From Neoaquamicrobium microcysteis (GTDB lineage: Bacteria; Pseudomonadota; Alphaproteobacteria; Rhizobiales; Rhizobiaceae), in contig NZ_VSZS01000066.1 of assembly GCF_008180155.1 (NCBI RefSeq), positions 291,678-355,677 of the forward strand: a stretch of 64,000 bases of DNA, written 5' to 3'. Position numbers and translations under genes: made by a program. Under the pieces are notes generated by a model that did no database searches, had not been told where the DNA came from, and worked only from the letters and a program-made list of their open reading frames with translations. Positions within the stretch are counted from its first letter, which is position 1. Each line of letters starts with the position of its first letter. Of this stretch, positions 9,218-19,754 are shown one piece after another.

Positions 9218-12200
9218 ATGAATATGGAAATCTCTCGGCGAAGCTTCCTGAAAGGAGCGGGCGCGGGCGTCGCAGTGACGACGATCGGCGCTTTCGGCTT
9301 CGGGGAAGCGGAAGCCGCTTTCGTGGAAGGGCTCAGGCCCTACAAGCTTGCCGGCACAACCGAGACGCGCAACACCTGCCCTTACTGCTCGGTGGCCTGC
9401 GGCGTCGTGATCTATTCGAAGGGCGACATCGAGCAGGGGACGGCCGAGGCCATCCACCTCGAAGGCGATGTCGATCATCCGACGAATCGCGGCACGCTTT
9501 GCCCGAAGGGTTCGGCGTTGCTCGACTTCATCAAGGCCGATACCCGCCTGATGAAGCCCAAAGTTCGCCGCGCCGGCTCCAACACCTTCGAGGAAATCTC
9601 CTGGGATGAGGCGCTGGACGGCATCGTGCGTCACATGAAGGACGATCGCGACGCCAACTTCATCGAGCGCAACATGGATGGCGTTCCGGTGAATCGCTGG
9701 ACGACGACGGGCTTCCTGGCCGCGTCGGCCACGACCAACGAAACCGCGTTTCTGACTTACAAGGCCGTTCGTTCGGCCGGCATGGTGGCTTTCGACAACC
9801 AAGCGAGAGTCTGACACGGCCCCACGGTGTCCAGTCTGGGCCCAACATTCGGTCGTGGTGCAATGACAAATTCGTGGACCGACATTCGGAACACGGACCT
9901 GGTCGTAATCATGGGCGGCAATGCCGCCGAAGCGCATCCTTGCGGCTTCAAATGGGTCACGGAGGCGAAAGCCAATCGTGGCGCAAAGCTCATCGTCGTC
10001 GATCCGCGCTATACGCGCTCGGCCTCGGTGGCGGATTATTACGCGCCGATCCGGCAGGGCTCGGACATCGCGTTCCTTCTGGGCGTCATCAAATACTGCA
10101 TCGACAACGACAAGGTGCAGTGGGACTACGTCAACGCGTTCACCAATGCCGCCTACCTCGTGAAGGAAGGCTTCACCTATCAGGACGGCCTGTTTACCGG
10201 TTACGACGCCGAAAAGCGTGAGTACGACCGCGCCACCTGGGACTACCAGATCGGCGAGGACGGCTACGTCCTCATGGACGAGACGCTTCAGGACCCGCGT
10301 TGCGTCTGGAACCTGCTGAAAGAGCATATCGCCATCTACACGCCTGAGATGGTGGAGCGAATCTGTGGCACCCCCAAGGACAAGTTCCTGAAGGTCGCCG
10401 AGATGATCTCGGAATGCTCGACGCCGACGAAGACGATGACGTCGATGTATGCGCTAGGCTGGACCCAACACTCCAAGGGCTCGCAGAACATCCGCTCCAT
10501 GGCGATGCTGCAGCTCATTCTGGGCAACATCGGCGTGCGCGGCGGCGGCATGAATGCGCTGCGTGGGCACTCCAATATCCAGGGCCTGACCGACATCGGA
10601 CTGATGTCGAACCTGATTCCCGGATATCTCAACATCCCGACGGAGCGTGAGGTCGATTATGCGACCTACATAGGCTCGCGCGGCTTCAAGCCGCTCCGGC
10701 CCAATCAGGTGAGCTACTGGCAGAACTATCCGAAGTTCTTCATCTCCTTCATGAAAGCGATGTGGGGCTCGGCGGCGACGCCGCAAAACGAGTTCGCCTA
10801 CCACTACCTGCCGAAACTCGACCTGCCGGCCTATGACGTGCTGCGGGCTTTCGAGATGATGGATCAGGGGCAGATGCACGGTTATTTCTGCCAGGGCTTC
10901 AACCCGCTCCTGTCCTTCCCCGATCGCGGCAAGATCACCCGGTCGCTGTCGAAGCTGAAGTATCTGGTGGTCATGGACCCGCTGGAGACGGAGACGGCAC
11001 GGTTCTGGGAGAACCACGGCGAGTTCAACGACGTGGATTCGGCATCGATCCAGACAGAGGTGTATCAGCTGCCGACGAGCTGCTTTGCAGAGGATGAAGG
11101 CGCGCTCGTCAACTCGGGCCGCTGGCTGCAATGGCACTGGCCGGCGCAGAACCTGCCGGGCGAGGCCAAGCACGACACCTGGATCATGGCGCAAATTCAC
11201 CTGCGTCTGAAGAAGCTCTACCAGGAGGAGGGTGGCAAGTTCGCCGACCCGATCCTGAACCTGCACTGGCCCTATGCCGATCCAGGTGAGCCGACGGCGG
11301 ACGAGATCGCACGCGAACTCAACGGTTACGCCGTGGAGACGCTGCGTGATCCCAACGACCCGACCAAGGTGCTCGTGGAAGCGGGGCAGCAGGTTCCGGG
11401 CTTTGCCGCCCTGCGTGACGACGGATCTACGGCTGCCGGCTGCTGGATTTATTCCGGCTGCTACAACCAGAATGGCAACAACATGGCGCGGCGGGACAAT
11501 TCCGACCCCGACGCGACCGGCGCCTATCTCAACTGGGCGTTCTCTTGGCCGGCAAACAGGCGCATCCTGTACAACCGCGCGTCCGCCGATCTGGATGGCA
11601 AGGCGTGGGATCCCGAGCGCAAGCTGATCGAGTGGGACGGAGAGAAGTGGGCTGGCTATGACGTGCCGGATATCCCGCCGACCTCCAACCCACGCGAGGT
11701 AGGGCCGTTCATCATGAACCCGGAGGGGCAGTCGCGGCTGTTCAGCCGAGGCATGATGCGGGACGGGCCATTCCCTGCGCACTACGAGCCGTTCGAGTCG
11801 CCGGTCGTGAACGTTGTCGCGCCGGCGATCCGGGGCAATCCCGTTGCCCGCGTGTTCGAAAGCGACCGGGAGAGCTTCGGCGACGCAGACGAATTCCCCT
11901 ATGCGGCGACCTCCTACCGGCTGACCGAGCACTTCCACTACTGGACGAAGCACGTCTGGGTGAACGCCGTTCTCCAGCCGGAATTCTTCGTCGAGATCTC
12001 GGAAGCGCTCGCAGAAGAGAAGGGCATCGAGAAGGGAGGCTGGTGCCGGGTCTGGAACAAGCGCGGCTCGGTCCATGCCAAGGCGGTGGTGACCAAGCGT
12101 ATCCAAACGCTGATGTGCGACGGCAAGCCGGTGCATATCGTCGGCATTCCACTGCACTGGGGCTTCACGGGCGCGGCCAAGAACGGCATGGGCCCTAACT

Positions 12201-12298
12201 CGCTGACCCCGTTCGTGGGTGACGCAAACATCGAGACGCCCGAGTTCAAGGCGTTTCTCGTCAACATCGAGCCGTCCAACGGTCCGGCAACGGCATAA
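9218..12298 (+). CDS. fdoG: Formate dehydrogenase N/O-type alpha subunit, selenocysteine-containing
   Basis: This catalytic subunit oxidises formate at a bis-MGD molybdenum (or tungsten) centre in the periplasm. It is one 1026-residue protein read through the TGA at 9812-9814, which encodes selenocysteine 199 in the context RV-Sec-HGPTVSSLGPTFGRG; E. coli FdnG has Sec196 in the same motif. The N-terminus has a Tat signal (SRRSFLK). A [4Fe-4S] site is formed by Cys54, Cys57, Cys61 and Cys95 (CPYCSVAC and TLCPKG). A SECIS hairpin follows the UGA. A naive gene finder would split it into a 198-residue fragment and an 823-residue remainder. The beta subunit starts 14 nt downstream with a good RBS. 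FdoG and FdnG are not distinguishable here. Confidence 0.96.
9812..9843 (+). promoter_or_regulatory. Selenocysteine UGA codon with bacterial SECIS hairpin
   Basis: The in-frame TGA is followed by an RNA hairpin whose apex is UCC-AGUCU-GGG (9830-9840), with further pairing possible between GGCCC below it and the downstream GGGCC. The distance from the UGA to the loop is 18 nt, the same as in E. coli fdhF, whose loop is GGUCU. The conserved G-U in the loop is the SelB recognition feature. SelB, SelA, SelD and tRNA-Sec are all encoded nearby. Confidence 0.88.
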
Positions 12299-12312
12299 GG
12301 GAGGATTGAAAG

Positions 12313-13290
12313 ATGACCATCAACGTCAATCCGCCCGTCGCTGCCGACACCACGATGCAGATGGGACCGCAGGACTACATTCGGCGGTCCGCATCCTCGG
12401 TGCCGGCCCCTGCGCGACAGCTCGAGCCGGTAGCCAAGCTCATCGACGTGTCGAAATGCATCGGCTGCAAGGCCTGCCAGTCGGCGTGTCTCGAATGGAA
12501 CGATCTGCGCGAGGAGGTGGGCGTCAATACGGGGGTTTACGACAACCCGCACGACCTGACGCCCAACACCTTCACGCTGATGCGTTTCACCGAGTGGGTG
12601 AACCCGGAGACCGACAATCTCGAATGGCTGATCCGCAAGGACGGCTGCATGCATTGCGCCGATCCGGGTTGCCTCAAGGCATGTCCGGCCCCCGGCGCGA
12701 TCGTGCAGTATTCCAACGGCGTCGTCGACTTCGTGAAGGAGAACTGCATCGGCTGCGGCTATTGCGTGAAGGGGTGCCCGTTCGACATTCCGCGCATCTC
12801 CAAGGTCGATAACCGCTCCTACAAGTGTACGCTTTGCTCCGACCGTATCGCGGTGGGCCAGGGGCCGGCCTGTGCCAAGGCATGCCCGACCAAGGCCATC
12901 GTGTTCGGCACCAAGGAGGAGATGAAGGCGCATGCGGCGGAGCGCATCGAGGATCTGAAGTCGCGCGGCTACAGCAATGCCGGACTCTACGACCCGCCGG
13001 GCGTTGGCGGAACGCATGTGATGTACGTGCTGCATCATGCCGACAAGCCGTCGATCTATGCCGGTCTGCCCGACGATCCGCGCATCTCGCCGCTGGTCGA
13101 GGCGTGGAAGGGCGTGACCAAATATGCCGGCCTCGCCCTTATGGGCTTTGCGGCCGCCGCCGGCTTCGTGCATATGGCGGTATCGGGGCGCAACCGCGTC
13201 ACGGTGGAGGACGACGAGGAGGCGCGCCGGCTGGCGGAGCGGGCTCCGGGTGCAGCTCCGCTTGACCCGAGCAAGGAGCCCTCGGCATGA
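12313..13290 (+). CDS. fdoH: Formate dehydrogenase beta subunit, four-cluster ferredoxin-like
   Basis: This subunit carries electrons from FdoG to the membrane cytochrome. It is 325 residues with four [4Fe-4S] cysteine groups: [35 protein letters not shown] and CTLCSDRI followed by CAKAC. A single C-terminal hydrophobic segment ([20 protein letters not shown]) would anchor it to the periplasmic face of the membrane. It has no signal of its own, as expected for export with the Tat-bearing alpha subunit. The start has GGGAGG upstream, and the stop overlaps the start of the gamma subunit gene by 4 bp. Confidence 0.95.
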   Translation: MTINVNPPVAADTTMQMGPQDYIRRSASSVPAPARQLEPVAKLIDVSKCIGCKACQSACLEWNDLREEVGVNTGVYDNPHDLTPNTFTLMRFTEWVNPETDNLEWLIRKDGCMHCADPGCLKACPAPGAIVQYSNGVVDFVKENCIGCGYCVKGCPFDIPRISKVDNRSYKCTLCSDRIAVGQGPACAKACPTKAIVFGTKEEMKAHAAERIEDLKSRGYSNAGLYDPPGVGGTHVMYVLHHADKPSIYAGLPDDPRISPLVEAWKGVTKYAGLALMGFAAAAGFVHMAVSGRNRVTVEDDEEARRLAERAPGAAPLDPSKEPSA

Positions 13291-14030
13291 CCGACGGTAC
13301 CATGCATGGCCACAACCGGCCCGCACCGCACGTGACCAAGGCCGATATCGACCGAGGCGACCGGCTTCATGTCGGTCGCGAGGTTATCGTCGACCGCTAT
13401 ACGAAATGGGCACGCCTCAACCACTGGGTCACGGCGATCAGCCTGATCCTGCTGGCTCTTTCCGGGCTGGCGCTGTTTCACCCATCGCTGTTCTGGCTGA
13501 CAAACCTGTTCGGCGGCGGGCAAATGACGCGGATGCTTCATCCGTGGTTCGGCGTGGTGCTGTTCTTCTCGTTTGCAGGATTGTTCATCCGGTTCTTCCG
13601 TCTCAACCTGCCCGCACGCGAGGATGCACAGTGGGCGGCGCGCATCGGCGACGTGCTCAAGGGCAATGAAGAAAAGCTTCCCGAAGTCGGCAAATACAAT
13701 GCCGGCCAGAAGTTCGTCTTCTGGGCGATGTCGGTGCTGATCATGATACTGATCGCCTCCGGCCTCGGCATCTGGGAAGAATACTTCACCCAGTACCTCA
13801 CGATCGAGCAGTTGCGCATCGCCGTGCTGGTTCATTCGATCGCAGCTGTCGCCATCATCTGCGTGTGGATTATCCACGTCTATGCAGCCTTCTGGGTGCA
13901 GGGCACGCTCAGCGCGATGACCCGCGGCACCGTCAGCGGCGGCTGGGCATGGCGACATCACCGCAAGTGGCTGCGTGCGCTGGCGGCATACGGCAAGCGG
14001 GACGACCGTCCGGACGAACCCAAGAGCTGA
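13287..14030 (+). CDS. fdoI: Formate dehydrogenase gamma subunit, cytochrome b556
   Basis: This is the membrane cytochrome b that hands electrons to the quinone pool. The 247-residue protein has four hydrophobic helices. Histidines suited to haem ligation are visible in [28 protein letters not shown] and [10 protein letters not shown], the pattern of the FdnI/FdoI family. The sequence ends in a basic tail ([18 protein letters not shown]). The ATGA overlap with fdoH shows translational coupling. A strong hairpin lies after the stop and before fdhE. Confidence 0.94.
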   Translation: MTDGTMHGHNRPAPHVTKADIDRGDRLHVGREVIVDRYTKWARLNHWVTAISLILLALSGLALFHPSLFWLTNLFGGGQMTRMLHPWFGVVLFFSFAGLFIRFFRLNLPAREDAQWAARIGDVLKGNEEKLPEVGKYNAGQKFVFWAMSVLIMILIASGLGIWEEYFTQYLTIEQLRIAVLVHSIAAVAIICVWIIHVYAAFWVQGTLSAMTRGTVSGGWAWRHHRKWLRALAAYGKRDDRPDEPKS

Positions 14031-14076
14031 CCTCAACCCGGGTAGCCTTGCGGCGAGGTCACCCCGAAATTCCCAC

Positions 14077-14108
14077 TTGCGGTGGGCCGGCTTTCCGGCT
14101 CACCGCAA
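14077..14108 (+). other. Strong RNA hairpin between fdoI and fdhE
   Basis: TTGCGGTG (14077-14084) is the exact reverse complement of CACCGCAA (14101-14108), and the interior adds GCCGG-CTTT-CCGGC. The stem has about 13 pairs with one G/T interruption. It is not followed by a T run on the plus strand, so it is more likely an mRNA-processing or stability element separating the structural genes from the accessory genes than an intrinsic terminator. Confidence 0.55.
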
Positions 14109-14154
14109 AACTGTCTAGAATGCCGCGTGGCCCGTGCGGCTCGTGGAGGAGCGA

Positions 14155-15072
14155 ATGCCCCGCAAAATTCCCGTACCGGGAGATATCACGGCGATCGGCG
14201 AAGTCCGCACGCCGCCTTTCGCCCGCGTGCCGGACCCGGTGCGCCTTTTCGAACGGCGGTCAAATCGCTTTCGCCAGCTTTCCGGCCCTGACGGCATCGG
14301 ACCCTATCTCGGCTTTCTCGCCGGGATCGCAGAGGCGCAGAAGCAGCTTGCCGAGACGTTGCCGGCTCCTGCGACGCTTGACGAAGCCAGGATGGAACGA
14401 GCCGCCGAGCACGCGATGCCGCCGCTCGATCGCAATGCCTTCCGGCCAGACGCCGCTTTCGGCTCGCTGAGCGATGAGCTTTTCGGCGCGCTGCAAAAGG
14501 TCGGCAAACCGGCCGCCGCGCAGGCTGCACTCTCGGCGGTGAACACTGCTTCGGAAGACCGCATCGCCGCCATGGTCGCCGACCTGATGGCGGATTCCGT
14601 GCCTGCCGAGGCGATGGCGGAATATGCGTACGTCGCCGCCGCGCTGCAGCTTCACTTCGTTCGCGCGGCCTCGACGCTGGCGGAACGGCAACTCAAGCCG
14701 GTGGGCGACGGAGCCTGCCCGGCATGCGGCGGGCCGCCGGTCAGTTCGCTCATTGTCGGCTGGCCGCAGGCTGGCGGGTCCAGGTTCTGCTCCTGCGCCC
14801 TATGCGGCACGCTATGGCATCATGTGCGCATCAAATGCGCCATCTGCTCTTCCACCAAGGGTATCCGCTACAAGGAGATCGAGGACGGGCCGGGCACGAT
14901 CAAGGCCGAAACATGCGACGAGTGCGGGTGCTACGTCAAAATCATGAACCAGCAAAAGGATGTTTCGCTGGACCCGTTCGCCGACGATGTCGGCAGTCTC
15001 GGCATCGACCTTTTGATGCGCGACACCAAATACCGTCGCGGAGCGTTCAACCCGTTCCTCTTGGGATATTGA
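14155..15072 (+). CDS. fdhE: Formate dehydrogenase accessory protein FdhE
   Basis: FdhE is a cytosolic rubredoxin-like accessory protein needed for active respiratory formate dehydrogenase; it binds the catalytic subunit before Tat export. The 305-residue protein has the paired cysteine motifs of the family: CPACGG, CALCGTLWHHVRIKCAIC and CDECGCYVKIMNQQKD. It ends with the typical FLLGY. I start at MPRKIPVPGD because GGAGGA lies 5 nt upstream; an in-frame GTG seven codons earlier is less likely. It is co-oriented with fdoGHI and followed after 12 bp by selA. Confidence 0.93.
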   Translation: MPRKIPVPGDITAIGEVRTPPFARVPDPVRLFERRSNRFRQLSGPDGIGPYLGFLAGIAEAQKQLAETLPAPATLDEARMERAAEHAMPPLDRNAFRPDAAFGSLSDELFGALQKVGKPAAAQAALSAVNTASEDRIAAMVADLMADSVPAEAMAEYAYVAAALQLHFVRAASTLAERQLKPVGDGACPACGGPPVSSLIVGWPQAGGSRFCSCALCGTLWHHVRIKCAICSSTKGIRYKEIEDGPGTIKAETCDECGCYVKIMNQQKDVSLDPFADDVGSLGIDLLMRDTKYRRGAFNPFLLGY

Positions 15073-15084
15073 GGCCGCGACCCC

Positions 15085-16471
<1,387 letters not shown>

Positions 16472-16485
<14 letters not shown>

Positions 16486-17242
16486 TCGGCTCAAACGTGG
16501 CGCCGCGCCGGGCGATCCGATGGCGGCGGCGTTGGCCGCTGCGCGTGCCGGCGATTATGCGACCGCGCTGTCGATATGGGAGCCGATGGCGCGGGCCGGC
16601 AATGCCCGGGCACAAAACAACATAGCGGCATGTTTTTCGGGCGGGCACGGCGTGAACGAAAATGCCGAACTGGCGGCCCAGTGGCTTGCGCTATCGGCGG
16701 CATCCGGCGATCCGGTCGGGCAGCGCAATCTGGCCACCCTGCATTTTCGTGGCGAGGGTGTCGCCCAGGACGATGACGAGGCCATACGGCTCTACAGGCT
16801 GGCTGCCGGCCAGGGCGATGCTACCGCGCAGGACATGCTTTCCTGGATGCTGGCGGAGCAGGGGGCATACGAGGAGGCCCGCGCCTTTGCCGAGAAAGCT
16901 GCTGCGCAGGGAATAGCTGCGTCGATGACGCGGCTGGGCAATCTCTACTACAATGCCCTCGGTGTGGGCCGGGATGCCGTGCTGGCGGTGCAATGGTGGG
17001 AGAAGGCGGCCCCGCTCGGCGATGCCGACGCTCAGGCCATGCTGGGCGCAGCCTACCTGACGAGCGGTGGTGTCGCCGCCGATCCGCTGACGGCGATGAC
17101 GTGGCTGCTGCGGGCGCGCAAGGGCGGCTCCGTTCTTGCGCACAAGTTCATAGCGGCGGCCACCGCGCAGCTTTCACCGGAGCAGCGCGAAGAGGCGGAA
17201 AGGCAAGCTGCCCAGCCGCTGCAGCACGCCGGTCTGCCATGA
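16472..17242 (+). CDS. Sel1-repeat (TPR-like) protein encoded between selA and selB
   Basis: This 256-residue protein is built of Sel1-type solenoid repeats of about 36 residues: WEPMARAGNARAQNNIA, QWLALSAASGDPVGQRNLA, RLYRLAAGQGDATAQDML, AFAEKAAAQGIAASMTRLG and QWWEKAAPLGDADAQAML. Such repeats mediate protein-protein contacts. There is no signal peptide or membrane segment. It overlaps selA by 14 bp and selB by 4 bp, so it is tightly bound into the selenocysteine operon. It has no place in the textbook pathway; a scaffold or assembly role for SelA, SelB or FdoG is inference. Confidence 0.85.
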
Positions 17243-19290
17243 TCGTCGGCACCGCAGGACATATCGATCACGGCAAGAGCGCGCTTGTGCGGGCGCTGAC
17301 CGGCGTGGAGACCGATCGCCTCAAGGAAGAGAAGGCGCGGGGTATCTCCATCGACCTCGGCTTTGCCTATCGGACGCTGGCCAATGGGGCTCGGGTCGGG
17401 TTCATCGACGTGCCTGGCCACGAGCGTTTCATTCACACGATGCTCGCGGGAGCTGGCGGCATCGACTTTGCGCTGCTGGTCGTGGCGGCTGACGATGGGG
17501 TGATGCCGCAGACGCGCGAGCATCTGGCAATCCTGGACCTGCTGGGCGTGACGCGTGGTGTCGTCGGCATCACCAAGGCGGACCTGGCAAGCGAAGAAAG
17601 ACTGCTCGCGGTCGAGATTGAGGTCGAAACGCTGGTGGCCGGCACGTCGCTGGCGGGGGCCGATGTGTTGTGCGTGTCGAGCCTCACCGGAGCGGGCATC
17701 GCGGCGCTGGAGGAGAGGCTGGCGGACGAGGCGCTTGCCGTGGGCAGGCATAACGCCGACGGACGGTTCAGGCTGGCGGTCGATCGATCCTTCATCCTGC
17801 AGGGTGCCGGCACGGTGGTGACGGGAACGGTGCTGTCGGGCAAGATCGGCATCGGTGATGTAGTGACGATCAGCCCCAGCGGTCTTTCGGCGCGCGTGCG
17901 CTCGATCCATGCGCAGAACGAAAAAGCCGAGCGCGGACGGGCGGGCGACCGGTGCGCGCTCAACCTTGCCGGCGAGGCTATCGGCCGTGACGTCATCTCG
18001 CGGGGCGACATGGTGGTCGATCCGGCGCTGCATGCACCCACGCAGCGGATCGATGCCGAGCTCGACGTACTGGCGGGTGAGCCGCGCCCTGTCGGGCAAT
18101 GGTTTCCGGTGCACCTGCATCACGCCGCGGCAGAAGTACCGGCCCGGATCGTGTTGCTTGGCGACCAGCCGTTGCAGCCTGGGGACAAGGCTCTCGTCCA
18201 ACTTGTGCTCGACCGGCCGATAGCCGCTGCCGTGGGGGACCGGTTCGTAGTGCGCGACACGTCCGCCCAGCGTACCATCGGCGGTGGCCGCTTCCTCGAC
18301 CTGCGTGCACCGGCACGGCGCAGGCGCTCGCCCGAGCGGCAGGCGCAGTTGCGGGCGCTCGCAATGAGTGGCCCGGCGGATGCGCTTTCCGCCCTTCTTG
18401 AAACGCCGCCATTTCACGTCGATCTTGACCGGTTCGCACGCGATCGGGGGCTGAGCGAGGAACAGACGGCGACGCTCGCGCAAAACGTCATACGCATTCC
18501 ACCCGACACCGGAGCGGTCGCCATGACGCCCGCGCGCTGGTTGCGGCTGCGCCAGCGCATTCTGGCAGACCTTCAGGCCTATCACGACCAAAACCCGGAT
18601 CAGCCCGGCATCGGCCTCGAAAGGCTGCGCATGATGGGAGAGGTGAGGCCGCCCGCCCCGGTCTTCAAGCTGATGCTTCAGGGGCTGCAACGGCAAGGCG
18701 AAGTCTCTCTGGACGGTGCCTGGGTGCGACTGCCGGATCATGTCGTGCGCTTTGCGCCGGACGAGGAAACGATCTGGCAGGAGGTGCAACCGCACCTGAC
18801 GGGTACGGAGCGGTTTCGCCCTCCGCGAACGCGCGATTTCGCGGTGATGTTCGATCTGGACGAGCAGAAGATGCGCGCGATCCTCAAACGGGCTAGCCGG
18901 ATGGGGCTGGTTCACGAGGTGGCGCACGACGCGTTCTTTGCCCGGCGCGTGGTTGCCGAGATCGTGGAAATCCTTCGCGACGTGGCTACCCACAAGCCGA
19001 AGGGAGAGTTTGTCGCGGCCGATCTGCGTGACCGGTTGGAAAACGGCCGCAAGGTCTCTATTGAGATACTGGAGTTCCTCGATCGCCATGGGGTCACACT
19101 GCGGCGGGGCGTCCTGCGGCGGTTGAACCCACACCGTCTGGACCTGTTCGGTGCGTCGGCGGCAACCGATATTGGAAGAGAAGCGTCCCCGGTGGGGCGT
19201 CCGGACTTCAAATCCGGGTGGGGCCGTGAGACGGTCCCAGGTGGGTTCGACTCCCACTCTCCTCCGCCAGCTTCACGGAAGAACGCATGA
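17239..19290 (+). CDS. selB: Selenocysteine-specific elongation factor SelB
   Basis: SelB brings Sec-tRNA(Sec) to UGA codons by binding the SECIS hairpin. The protein begins MIVGTAGHIDHGKSALVRALTG with the GTPase P-loop, then DVPGHERFIHTM (switch II) and GITKADL (guanine specificity). EF-Tu-like beta-barrels follow, then C-terminal winged-helix domains that bind mRNA, ending with RLNPHRLDLF. I chose the ATG that overlaps the Sel1 gene stop (ATGA). The frame stays open through the entire tRNA-Sec gene and stops only at 19288-19290. The last 38 residues (from about 646) are therefore encoded by the tRNA and its flank; the natural SelB fold probably ends near residue 645. Confidence 0.94.
   Translation: MIVGTAGHIDHGKSALVRALTGVETDRLKEEKARGISIDLGFAYRTLANGARVGFIDVPGHERFIHTMLAGAGGIDFALLVVAADDGVMPQTREHLAILDLLGVTRGVVGITKADLASEERLLAVEIEVETLVAGTSLAGADVLCVSSLTGAGIAALEERLADEALAVGRHNADGRFRLAVDRSFILQGAGTVVTGTVLSGKIGIGDVVTISPSGLSARVRSIHAQNEKAERGRAGDRCALNLAGEAIGRDVISRGDMVVDPALHAPTQRIDAELDVLAGEPRPVGQWFPVHLHHAAAEVPARIVLLGDQPLQPGDKALVQLVLDRPIAAAVGDRFVVRDTSAQRTIGGGRFLDLRAPARRRRSPERQAQLRALAMSGPADALSALLETPPFHVDLDRFARDRGLSEEQTATLAQNVIRIPPDTGAVAMTPARWLRLRQRILADLQAYHDQNPDQPGIGLERLRMMGEVRPPAPVFKLMLQGLQRQGEVSLDGAWVRLPDHVVRFAPDEETIWQEVQPHLTGTERFRPPRTRDFAVMFDLDEQKMRAILKRASRMGLVHEVAHDAFFARRVVAEIVEILRDVATHKPKGEFVAADLRDRLENGRKVSIEILEFLDRHGVTLRRGVLRRLNPHRLDLFGASAATDIGREASPVGRPDFKSGWGRETVPGGFDSHSPPPASRKNA
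19174..19269 (+). tRNA. selC: tRNA-Sec (anticodon TCA), CCA encoded
   Basis: The 96-nt sequence folds as a selenocysteine tRNA. It has an 8-bp acceptor stem, a 6-bp D-stem region (CGTCCC...GGGGCG), the anticodon arm CCGGA-CTTCAAA-TCCGG with TCA at 19208-19210, a long variable arm (CCGT-GAG-ACGG core) and the T arm GTGGG-TTCGACT-CCCAC. Discriminator G is at 19266 and CCA at 19267-19269. There is one A-C mismatch in the acceptor stem (A4 at 19177 against C at 19262). The gene lies entirely inside the selB reading frame. Confidence 0.95.
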
Positions 19291-19754
19291 GCGAAGACCA
19301 TCCCTTCATCGCCGGGCTGTGCGACGACGCGCGCAAGTGCGAGGAAGCCGAGAGCGAGTTTCGCCGCACGATGAACACGCGGGTGGCCGAACTTGCCGAG
19401 GCGCGGGCGTTCGCCAACCGCCGCATGAACGTGATGCGGTCGCTGTTCGAGACCGTCTCGCGTGCCGGGGAGGAGGACGTCGCGGTCGCGGATGCCGTTT
19501 CTGCGCTCAGAAACCGGCTCGGCTGGCGCGACGACAGCGATGCCCGCACCGAAGTTCTTGCCGAATATTCCAAGGTCGCGCAGGCAGCCTTCGCTGCAAC
19601 GCATGTGGACGCTGAGGGTGACGGAGAGGGAGAGCCGCGCGACGTCTCGGCAGCATTGGCGGATTTCGAGGCCTGGTATCTCGAAGCGCGTGCAAAGCCG
19701 TTCTGGGTGCTGTTCGAGCACTACATGCCGGAGACCCAGCTTGTCGATTTCTGA
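19287..19754 (+). CDS. Unrecognised 155-residue protein downstream of selB/tRNA-Sec
   Basis: I do not recognise a family. The protein is acidic and mostly helical, with no signal peptide or membrane segment. It has two cysteines near the start (GLCDDARKCEEAESEF), a likely long helix (residues about 20-65, RRTMNTRVAELAEARAFANRRMNVMRSL) and a C-terminal segment rich in aromatics (FEAWYLEARAKPFWVLFEHYMPE). Its ATG overlaps the selB stop (ATGA) and its end overlaps the next gene, so it is a bona fide operon member. Its position makes it a candidate accessory factor for formate dehydrogenase or Sec insertion; that is inference only. Confidence 0.6.
   Translation: MSEDHPFIAGLCDDARKCEEAESEFRRTMNTRVAELAEARAFANRRMNVMRSLFETVSRAGEEDVAVADAVSALRNRLGWRDDSDARTEVLAEYSKVAQAAFAATHVDAEGDGEGEPRDVSAALADFEAWYLEARAKPFWVLFEHYMPETQLVDF

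Noticed and set aside
9812..9814. Premature stop making the formate dehydrogenase alpha gene look broken
   Set aside because: The reading frame resumes without shift, the stop is at the known Sec position, a SECIS hairpin follows and all Sec genes are adjacent.
10454..12157. A 567-codon open frame antisense to fdoG
   Set aside because: No recognisable domains, arginine/histidine-rich shadow composition, and the plus strand encodes a clear FdoG.
14077..14108. Intrinsic terminator after fdoI
   Set aside because: The stem is strong but no T run follows on the plus strand, so it is listed as a hairpin only.
17053..19257. A 734-codon open frame antisense to selB
   Set aside because: It is a shadow frame caused by high GC3; it has no family motifs or RBS and is fully covered by SelB.
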